Source: Astragalus membranaceus (lineage: Eukaryota; Streptophyta; Magnoliopsida; Fabales; Fabaceae). Taken from it: a stretch of 64,000 nt of DNA. Positions 42,593 to 51,626 of the stretch are shown here, one piece after another. The position numbers and the translations under genes were made by a program. A model generated the notes under the pieces. The model saw only the letters and a program-made list of their open reading frames with translations. It ran no database searches and was not told the origin of the DNA. Location: NCBI GenBank assembly GCA_039519185.1, contig CM076851.1:99507531-99571530 (forward strand), written 5' to 3'. The number at the start of each line of letters is the position of its first letter. Position 1 is the stretch's first letter.

Positions 42593-45010
42593 GTGCATCA
42601 TAAGCGGATTTATGGTAGGATGATCAAAACGCAGTCCTCGACCAAGACCAGAGTCTCCAACCGGTGCATCCTCAGGAAAGGTGGCATGACGGTGGAAGAA
42701 TACACCGCTAAGTTCGAGAAGTTGTCTCAGTTTTACCGAATGGTAAGGTATGTTCCGAACGAGGAATGGAAGATGCAGAAGTATAAGAGGGGCCTCCGTG
42801 CTTTTATGACTTAGGGTCTCAGTTCTTATACTATTACCAATTATGTTGCCTTAGTGCAATCAGCCTATGTCGCCGAGGATAATCTCATAGGGAGTATTGG
42901 ATAGGAAGGAAGGTAGTTGAATTATCAACTCCGAATGTAAAGTCCAAAGAAAATTTCATCAAAGGAAAAACAGGTGTAATTCTTCGATTCTTCAGAAGTC
43001 AGAAGATGTTCTAACCGTGGAAAGCGTCACAGTGGTGGACGCAAGCAAAGATCTAATCGATGCTATTATTATAATGAAGAGGGTCACTATGGTAAAAAGT
43101 GCCCTGCAAGGAAGAGTTCCAAGGAGTCACGAGCAGCTCGAAGGCAATGACGAGTCAACACTCTGAATGCTTAGACAGTTACGAATGCTGACGGTATACT
43201 TAGAAGGATGGGAGTCCTATTCAATAACTCGATCAGTATATTATATGATTCGGGTGCAACCTATTGCTGTATATCCCGATCGCGTGTGAATCGGTTGGGA
43301 TTAGCCTTATCATCGCTATCCGAGCCGATAACTATTTTAACTGCTGCTAAAGGTCGTGTCCAGACCTAATCTTTGTATAGAATTGTCTACTTGTCATAGG
43401 AGGCAGAAATTTCGTTGTAGAATTTATTGTTTGCCTATGAGAAGTGTGGACACCATTTTGGGTATGAATTGGATGACTGCAAATCATGTTGCAATCGACT
43501 GCGTTAATCAACTATCAGCTTCGCTTCAGAATCAGTTGAATTGTCTAGGACAAATTCTGAAGCGGTTACCTAGTTCACCTTAGACGGTCAATCTTCATTC
43601 CAAGGTGCGGAAGCACATGTTAGTATGTTATCTGCATCCACTGAAACTAGTTTAGATTTCGCGAACATTCAGGTTGTGAATGACTTTCTGGATGTTTTCA
43701 CGATGAAGTTTCTTCTGAACCTCCAGAGCGAGAGGTAGAGTTTACTGTAGAATTGGTTCCTGGCACGGGATCAATATCTATTATTTCTTATTGAATGTTT
43801 CTTTAGAATTAAAGGAAATGGAGTCTCAACTTGAAGAGTCGATGTTAAAGAAATTCATTCGATCGAGTGCTTCTCTATGAAGTTCTCTGGTGTGATTAGT
43901 CAAAAGGAAAGATAGTAGCATGAGATTGTACATAGGTTATCGACAACTTAACATAGTGACGATCAAGAATAAATATCCCTTACCAAGGATAGACGATTTG
44001 CTTGAGCAATTTGAGGTGCTGCAGTGTTTTCTAAAATTGATCTGAGGTCAGGATATCATCAAATAAAAGTTAGAGCCTTAGATATTCCGAAGACAGCTTT
44101 CCGTACTAGGTATGGACATTATGTGTTTGTAGTGATGCCCTTCGGTTTGACTAATGCTCCAGCGCTATTCATGGATTACCTGAACCGAGTTTTTCCTCAA
44201 TTACCTAGATCAATTTGTAGTCGTTTTCATTGATGGTATCTTGATGTGCTCGAAGACCATTGAGGAGCATGTCCAACATCTCCGCATTGTTCTGAAAGTA
44301 CTCCGAGAAAATAAGTTGTACTTGAAACCTTCGAAGTGTGATTTTTGGGTGTCAGAGGTAAAGTCTTTGGGACATGTGATTTCCCAAGTCGGGAGTTTCT
44401 CTAGATCCCAGTAAGAAGGAAGCGGTGTTGAATGGGAGTGACCGACATCAGTCGCAGAGATCAAAATTTTCTGAGTTTAGCCGATTACTATAGGAGATTT
44501 ATTCAAGGGTTCTCACAGTTAGTTCTTCCACTTACTCGGTTAACTCGTAAGGGTCATCCGTTTACGTGTGATGCCGATTGTGAAGAATGTTTTCAAGAGT
44601 TGAAGATTTTGACTTCTGCTCCAATCCTGATTCTTCCGGATCCGTCATTGGAATTTCAAATTTTCGGCGACGCTTCTGGAAAGGGTTTGGGATGTGTTTT
44701 CATGCAGAATCATCAAGTGGTAGCTTATGCGTCCAGACAGTTGGAGATCAATGAGGAGAATTATCCAGCTTATGATTTGGAGTTGGCAGCTATTGTGTAT
44801 GCACTGAAGATTTGGAGACGTTACCTGTATGGGTCTCGTTTCGATGTCTTTAGTGGTCACAAGAGTTTAAAGTATCTGTTTGATCAGAAAGAATTGAATA
44901 ACAGGTGAAGGAGATGGGTTGAACTCCTGAAGGATTATAAATTTGTGTTGAAGTAGCATTTAAGAGAGGCCAATGTTGTAACGGATGTGCTGAGTAGGGA
45001 ATCCATTCAC
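42593..45010 (+). pseudogene. Chromovirus D gag-pol, heavily frameshifted, integrase not found
   Basis: Recognisable pieces in order: a Gag segment (MTVEEYTAKFEKLSQFYR) near 42690; a broken zinc knuckle near 43060-43095 (CYYYNEEGHYGKKC, one Cys replaced by Asn); protease DSGAT near 43250; reverse transcriptase (MFSKIDLRSGYHQIKV, RTRYGHY, MPFGLTNAP) at 43900-44400 with several frameshifts; RNase H (FQIFGDASGKGLG, YDLELAAIVYALK) at 44432-44908. The catalytic FIDD reads FIDG (about 44226-44237), and RNase H SDHKSL reads SGHKSL. Between about 45010 and the polypurine tract I can find no integrase, so it was deleted or has decayed beyond recognition. This copy cannot supply any function. Confidence 0.9.
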
Positions 45011-46212
45011 ATGGCAGAGTTAATGACGCAAGAAATGGAATTGTTAGAGTCTTTTAGATCTAAGTTGGAGTACATCCTTAAGTTTCCACTTTGGTGGCGA
45101 GGTATTAGTTTGTTAACCTCTCATTGGTGAAGGTTAACAATGAGATTGTCTTACAAGATTCCGTTTGACAAGTCAAACGTGAATACGAATATGAAAGTGA
45201 GGTGACAGTTGACTGTTTTTCACATTGCAATTAACCACCAAAGGATTAATTGATGGATCTGCTTGCAAGAGTCTGAAATTCCCGAAGTGAAGCTTGGGGT
45301 GCGGTATGATAGTTTTGAAAAATCCTTTTTATGAAAACCCGCATGCTAAAGTTAATTTTAGGAACGAATCAAGAGGCTAATAGGATCTGATTGAGGAAAA
45401 TCATAGGAGGCGTACTTAGGTTGAGAGGAAACTCAACGCTACTGGCTAATTCGGAAAGGAATTGGGTGCGTCGTAGATAAATATATTGTGAGGAAAGTTA
45501 CAATAAAGGAAGAAGGGTTCTGCGTTCTGTTTGATAGTTGTTTTGAGAACAACTGAGGTGATTTTCATTAGTTTCGAAATTAATTGATGTTCCCACGGTT
45601 TATTTCTACGTATAAGGTCAAAGTTTTTAGTAAAACCCGCATTCCATCTTTTGAAAAGTTTTATCTCAAAATATTGGGGGCGAGTCAAGAAGTTTCACAG
45701 ATGACTTTTCCATCACATTTTTTCAATGTGTATGAGAACTGTTATGGATTTTAGAAGATTTGTGGAGGAAGTGTTTACACCCTTCGAGGAAATCGTGTTT
45801 GTTTTTACCTCTACCGAGGAGTACCAGTTGTGGATCTCATTTTCAACATATATTTCTATCAAGCGTCTTGTATTAGACTCTTTGATTTAGATTAATCAAA
45901 GTTGGGGCGCAAGCAAGGATAATTGGAATAAAGCTTCAAAAGTGTTTTCAAAACGCGATACCAAGCCTATGCAGGCGAATGATGAGTTTCTCGTGTTGAT
46001 TCGTAACAAGAGAGTTCGAACTATAACCTTATAAGTGTTCTAGGGTAGTAGTGGATCATGCTTGAAGATTGATGTGCCGGCTTGGGAAGATTTGCTACAC
46101 TCATTTCGTTAATTCAAGGTTGTGTTCCACCAACTTAAGACCTTTCTGAGAATGTTGATTCTCGGTTAGTCAGATGAAAGACTTGACAAAATTTTGAGGA
46201 CAAAATTCTTTC
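45011..46212 (+). other. Non-coding interior of chromovirus D where integrase would be expected
   Basis: Stop-filled sequence with no GPY motif, no D,D-35-E and no chromodomain-like tail. At its end GACTTGACAAAATTTTGAGG (also before the LTR of element E at 23367) precedes the polypurine tract. Confidence 0.6.
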
Positions 46213-46225
46213 AAGTTGGGGAGAA
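46213..46225 (+). promoter_or_regulatory. Polypurine tract of chromovirus D
   Basis: AAGTTGGGGAGAA immediately before the 3' LTR; the AAGTTGGGG form is shared with E and F. Confidence 0.85.
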
Positions 46226-46437
46226 TGTAACATCCTCAAAATAATTAGCCGAATTATTTGGATGTTAACCCAATTAAATTAATTTATTACTTGACTGGTA
46301 AATTTATTGAGTGCTAAAATTATTTATTGGTTGTCATCGGATCTTTAACCGGATAATACGGGTCAATGAAGTTTTGGAATCGAAATAAGAGATTTAGATC
46401 AATATGGTAATTTGACCACGTTACCACTTATATATTA

Positions 46438-46499
<62 letters not shown>

Positions 46500-48329
46500 A
46501 GTATGTGAGTGAAAGAAAGAAAGAATTAAAAGAAAGAAAAGAAAAGAAAGAAGGAAGCGTGAAACAGAGGAGGAAAAGAAAGAAAAGAAGAAGAATGGAA
46601 GGGAAAGGAGAGTGAGGGTCGTAGGTGAGAAGAGGAGGGAGAGTGATGAGCTTTCATGAAAACACCAACCTTCCTACACCAAAAATGATCCCCACATCTT
46701 CCTCTTCATTTTGACACCAAAAAGATCATCATCCATTCACTATCCTCAAATCCACCATTTTCGAAATTGTGAAGAAAATGGGGGATGTTGAGTTTCTTGT
46801 TTCATTTCTTGTCTTGAAAGCTTAGGAAAATACCATGGAGAAGTTGATTGTAAGCTTAGGGTGAGAGAATCAAGGTTTGAATGAGATAGGGTTTGGAGCA
46901 CAAAATTTGGGTTTTTGTGAATAGGACAAATGAGAGGTGAAGATGATGAATAGTGATTCATGGAAGCTAGATGGTTGATTGGGAATTCAAAGCTTAGGAA
47001 GCAAGTTTGGGTTTGAGAAATGAGTTGGGAAGCCCTAGGAGCTTATGTTGGTGTCTAGGTGCAAGTCGGATGGTCGAGGAGCGGAAAGATCGGAAGCGGA
47101 TTTGGGCGTCGTCGGAACGTGGAAGTTTGCGGGGATTGTTCGTGTGGTTATGTGGAGATTTTGAAGTCTCGGTGAATTTGGTTCAGTATCGACTCTCGCT
47201 TCAAGGGTGAGTTTCAATCACGCTTAGGATGTTTTCGCTTCACAATGAATTTTACGTGATTTGATTTCGAGAATTTTCGAGTTAAAAACCGTTATTTGAA
47301 AATATGTCGCGTTTTGATACAATGAGTTTTTGATTGATATGATTGATTGTGTGACTTTGATTGGGACTGTTTTTATGGTTGTCAAAACTGTTTTCAATCG
47401 GAACAAGAATCGGAATTGAGCGGAATAGCGAATTTCGCAAGAAAACAGAAAACCTGCACTTTTCTGCAGATGGTCGCGTCGCGACCCGTCCCCTTCGCGT
47501 CCCGACCGGGCCCAGTTTTGTCACACAAATATTTCTGTCGCTTTTCGCTTCGCGACGGTAGCAGTTCGCGTCGCGACGCTTTGCAGATTTTCAGCAACTA
47601 TTCACTGATTTTATTTTCGCGATATATTTGGATCCGGGAACCCGATTGTTGTGTTCTAAGATGCGTTGGAAAGCTTATTCAGAGGCCTAACTGAATATTC
47701 TATTTTTAAGGTAAAATGAACTGTTTTTGGAGTCGTAAATTGTGTTGAAAAGTGACGAATTAGTATGCGAGAGTGAATGTGGACTTAACTTGTAATGTTC
47801 AATTATTGGTTTGAGGTAAATGAACCTTGAGTTCATATTATTGTAGATATATATATTATATCGAGTTTGGGTGACGACCCATGTTGACATACTAGGTGGG
47901 GTAGTCATGAACCCTTACCCTAGGCTTCGTGCCATTAGGAAACACTATTGGTATTGGGGTTCGCCGGAAGATGCAATGGGATTGCGGCCGGTGTTGTGTT
48001 AAAAGTTATTGTACTATGTTCACCAGAAGATGCAAGTGGATTGCGGCTGGTGGTACGTAGAAAGGCCTAGGATGCTAGTTCATTGGGAAAAGCAAGCCGA
48101 TTTCGTTCGGTGTCTTACTAGGTCGAAGCCTTATTGTATGATTCACCAGGATTAGCAAGTGGATTGCGGTCGGTGTCGTGTCAAATCTTAAAAATGTTTT
48201 AAATGGACCGAGAGTGCTAGTAGGGGTCTCGGTAGAACTCACTGAGATTGTATCTCATTGTTTATATGTTGTTGTTTTACAGATAAACAGGGCAAGTGGA
48301 GATCCAAGAGGCACGAGTAGGTGGTACTC
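46226..48329 (+). repeat. 3' LTR of chromovirus D, truncated at its 3' end
   Basis: Starts TGTAACATCCTC and follows the 5' LTR closely (single-base differences, a few indels, a different TA run) to GTGGTACTC at 48329. The terminal part with TGTTACA is missing. Confidence 0.92.
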
Positions 48330-48367
48330 TTTGTATTGTTCTTCTCATTCTCATGGTTTTGTTGGCA

Positions 48368-48505
48368 GGTTAAAGTTTCATGAGGATTTCGCTATTGACG
48401 GTGAGAAGTGGCACGAACAAAGGAAGATATCAAGTCATGAATTTTCCACCAAGATGTTAAGGGACTCAGCACTTTAATATTCAGAAAGAATGCAACAAAA
48501 GGATA
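48368..48505 (+). pseudogene. Captured cytochrome P450 exon fragment (CYP704-like)
   Basis: After a TTGGCAG acceptor the frame reads DGEKWHEQRKISSHEFSTKM then LRD, and after a small frameshift IFRKNATK. P450s of the CYP86 clan, CYP704 in particular, have GDGIF.VDG.KW..QRK..S.EFST..LRDFS..(V/I)FRKNA between helices B' and C; the W and R of WxxxR contact the haem propionates. CYP704 enzymes are fatty-acid hydroxylases of the endoplasmic reticulum. Here only about 45 codons remain, the GDGIF part is altered (HEDFAI), and an indel breaks the frame. It lies on the same strand as the 14-3-3 and DUF863 fragments, just after the truncated LTR of D and before the right subterminal repeats of CACTA element 3. 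Subfamily assignment is from memory. Confidence 0.75.
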
Positions 48506-48925
48506 ACACCTCCATAGGTTTTCTTAAATTTTGATACCTTTAACAGATTTTCTTGTAACCGTTGAATCCTAGTATGAATTAAGAATAGTGTTACAGAGTA
48601 ACTTTTATTAAGTTGGTCAAAAAAAAAGTAACTTTTATTAAGTTACTATATCCTAGCATTTGATTTGGTTACAATACATAACCATTAGATTAGATTCAAA
48701 TCAAAGGCTAAGATCTAGAGTAACTTAATAAAAGTTATTCTTAGAGTAATTTGAACCTTACTCAATCTGTAAATTTGTATATAGAGTAACTTAATAAAAA
48801 TTATTATATAGTAATTTTGTACTTTTAATGTGTTTTGCTGGTTTAATGAATTTAATGCATTTAGCTTTTGTACTTTTAATGTGTTTTGGGTGTATATGTA
48901 GGGAGATTAAACCAAAATTTGAAAA
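48506..48925. other. AT-rich spacer of CACTA element 3 with short direct repeats
   Basis: Contains near-repeats of AGTAACTTTTATTAAGTT and their complement (48598-48640 and 48718-48745), and GTACTTTTAATGTGTTTTG twice (48819 and 48868). No gene is seen. Confidence 0.5.
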
Positions 48926-49240
48926 AAAAACTTTTAAAGCCAGGCGTATTTAAACCTGACTTAAAATAAGCACATTTAAAGTCAGGCGAAATAATGCCTG
49001 ACTTTAGTATAGATTTAAAGTCAGGCTCAAGCTCGACTTTGAAAATGATTCCAGCGGCGGAACATCAATTATTAAAGTCAGACAATAAATGCTTGACTTT
49101 AAAACAGACTTACGAAGTCAAGCTATCGCTTGACTTTAAAACGCCTGACATACGAAGTCGACTTAATAGAAGTCAAGCTGGCGGCTGACTTTAAATCCCT
49201 TTTTTGTCTGACTTTAAATCCCTTTTTTGCACTAGTGTCA

Positions 49241-49661
49241 CTATTTATTGTTGTTATGCATGTTTTATAGATAAAAAAGGAAAAATTAGGCATGAGGAAG
49301 AGAAGACCAAGGAGTCTTATTACTTCACTTGAAGTGGAGGGCTTATCTTGAAGACCACCTAGTCTTGTTTATTTTTGAATTTTTGCTTTATGTATTGTAG
49401 CTATAATGGCTTTTAGACCATTTTGTATCGAAGCTGGCGCGTTTAAGATTTATGCAACTTATAACTTGGATTTATGGTTTTATGTCGACTCTTTGAAAAA
49501 AGTATCAAGTTTAAGACTTGAGGATTCAGGTATAAGGATTTTAATAACCCTTTTGAATTGTTTTCGGTTACCTACCCTATTTTTTTATGAAAAATCCAAG
49601 TTTGTTTAAAATTGCTTATTTTTTTATATTTCGTTGACGAATGAATTATAAGAGTGTTACA
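49241..49661 (+). mobile_element. LTR of chromovirus E, segment 4 of 4 (3' terminus)
   Basis: Resumes after the TCA duplication with TATTTATTGTTGTTATGCAT, parallel to the end of the LTR of D (TGTTTATATGTTGTTGTTTTACAG), and ends AGAGTGTTACA at 49661. The five bases after it (AGATC) would be the target duplication of E, whose partner is lost with the 5' half of E. The 67-codon frame inside (49406-49609) is not a gene. Confidence 0.75.
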
Positions 49662-50931
49662 AGATCAATATAAAATTACGTGACATTGTTAACTTAATTA
49701 TACCATATTAAGCTCAAATTACCCACTATTGAAAAGAGAAACTAAAGCAAGTGGCAAATATAAAATTGTTTGTGTTAATTAAATCAAAAATTTGCGTTAA
49801 AAACAATTTCAGTTTTTTATCACAATTGATAGTCATTGGAAGTTTGAAAGAAAAAAAAGACAACATGTTTCATTTTGATTTGTATTTGAAACAATATCAT
49901 TACAAAGACTAAATTTCTTGTATTTGAAACAATATCATTAAAAAGACTAAATTTCAAAACTATAAAAACAGTCATTCTTATTTATTTATTTAGTTGTACT
50001 TAAGTGTACAATAACTTATCCCTTATGACAACAACACAACACAACACGAGTCCCGAAACAATTCCATAGCAGGTACCACCTACGATATCCTTCACCTATA
50101 TCAACTATTATTTAAATGTAAAATGGTCATTTCTGCGTTTCAAAATATCAAGATTAGACATATAACAAATATTATCAATTGCAGTGTTGTAAATTTGATA
50201 ATTGAAATACATCCAGAGAGATAAACTTATCTTTATTCACAATACCTGAAAGCAAAACCAACGCAAAACACAAAAACCAGCAAACATAACTTTGATTGAT
50301 GCCAGATGCCATTGTGTAAGATTTAACCTTATAATTGGTTTCTTGAAAGATGTAGGTCTAATGTGTTCAATATATATGCATATATAAATGAATATAAGGA
50401 AAACATACAAGATTCTAAAAAAATAAAAAAAAAATTATTCGTTTGACCGCATTTAATGCTAGTTCTTTAATTAATAAAATTATGAGTTATTATTGGTTAT
50501 TGGATATATATAAAATTGTTTTAATGCATTGAAGTAGTATTTTAATTATGAATGCAGACTTTTAATTATGACTAGTAGAATAAACTGAATGACTCAGATT
50601 ACGTCATTAATTTGTTTTCTTTTTAAGAAAATATCACATCTGTTCTTGGAAATTAATGATGTTATCTGAAATGTAAATTTTAATCAAGTGATTACAACTA
50701 AAAGTGCTCACTTGTTATTATACACAAGAGTTTTCACCCCATACTCTTCATTCTACTCTATCTCTCACTCTAACATATAGATATAAACACACCAGAGAAT
50801 ATAAAAATAATAAAGATCCTTGAAAAATAAAATATTAGTTGTTGGACTGATCAATTAGTGCATTTAATATTAGTTCACACACTTCAGAGCATAGGAAAAC
50901 ATTACAGATCCTCAAAAAGTAAAAAATATTA
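49662..50931. other. AT-rich DNA without recognisable genes
   Basis: No coding, RNA or clear element ends were found. A segment like GGACTGATCAATTAGTGCATTTAATATTAGTTC (split here into its parts: GGACTGATCA, GCATTTAATATTAGTTC) occurs at about 50846 and again right of the MULE at about 54950, with a weaker version at 50440, so part of this stretch is a diverged local duplication. Confidence 0.5.
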
Positions 50932-51129
50932 GGCTTAAATACAGTTTTGGTCCCCCTATTTTGACCAATTCACGATTTGGGTCCCTAAAGTTTTAATTTG
51001 ACGATTTTGGTCCCCCTATTTTCTCAATTTGAAAAATCATAATCCCCCTCTTAAATAAGTCAAAATTGAAACTCAGTTTGACTCACTCATCCTACGTGGC
51101 AGTCCACGTAGACTGCCACGTAGGCGCAC

Positions 51130-51626
51130 CCCCACCCCCCTTCTTCTTCCTCGTGAACCCTTCACTGTTCCTCCTCCCCCCTTCACTGTTCCCCCTCCCC
51201 CCCCCACCGTGAACCCCCCTCCTCGTCGCTCTCCCTCTCCCTCTCCCTCACCTCCCCGTCGCTCTCCCTCCCCCTCCTCCTCCTCCCCCCTTCACTGTTC
51301 CCCCTCCCACCCCCCCCACCCCCCACCCTCCACTGTTCCTCTTCCCACCCCCCACCCCCAGAGAGTTCGCAGAGAGAGATAGAGAGTTCGCAGAGAGAGA
51401 GAGAGAGACGCAGAGAGAGAACAGAGAGATGCGAAGGGGGGGTGGGAGAGCGAACGGCGAGCGAGCGAGAGAACAACGGGGAGAGCGAACGCAGAGAGAG
51501 AACGGCGAGCGAGGGTGAGATGCGAAGGAGAGAGAGAGCGACGGTGAGCGAGAGAGAGAGGGAAATCGAGGGGGGAGGGGAGAGACGGTGAGCGAGAGAG
51601 AGAGGGAGGTGCGAAGGGGGGGGGTT
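51130..51626. repeat. C-rich and GAGA-rich low-complexity interior of the MULE (left part)
   Basis: CCCCCACCCCCC, TTCACTGTTCC repeats, then GAGAGAGAGCGAACG repeats. These generate the long Ser/Leu/Arg-rich minus-strand frames at 51183-51854, which I do not treat as genes. The right part (54563-54744) is the G-rich counterpart. Confidence 0.85.

Larger units (their letters stand above)
40045..48329 (+). mobile_element. Chromovirus D, decayed Ty3 element nested in CACTA element 3
   Basis: The 5' LTR (40045-42468), primer site, degenerate gag-pol, polypurine tract and 3' LTR (46226-48329) are all recognisable. The first bases read TATAACATCC where the 3' LTR has TGTAACATCC. The 3' LTR lacks its last 290 bp or so: identity with the 5' LTR stops after GTGGTACTC at 48329, where captured P450 intron sequence begins, so no target duplication can be checked. 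The two LTRs are still very similar although the coding region is wrecked. Confidence 0.9.
37124..49237 (+). mobile_element. CACTA element 3: gene-capturing (Pack-type) element, 12.1 kb with a nested retrotransposon
   Basis: Ends CACTAGTGCAAAA and TTTTTTGCACTAGTG, flanked by TCA (37121-37123 and 49238-49240), interrupting the LTR of chromovirus E. Subterminal arrays of TTTAAAGTCAGGCG / CCTGACTTTAAA fill 37160-37345 and 48930-49220. No transposase was recognised. Inside, on the same strand, are a 5'-UTR-like leader and intron-bounded fragments of a 14-3-3 gene, a DUF863 gene and a P450 gene. About 8.3 kb of the length is nested chromovirus D (40045-48329); without it the element is about 3.8 kb. 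It looks like a non-autonomous CACTA element that has picked up pieces of several host genes. Confidence 0.92.
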
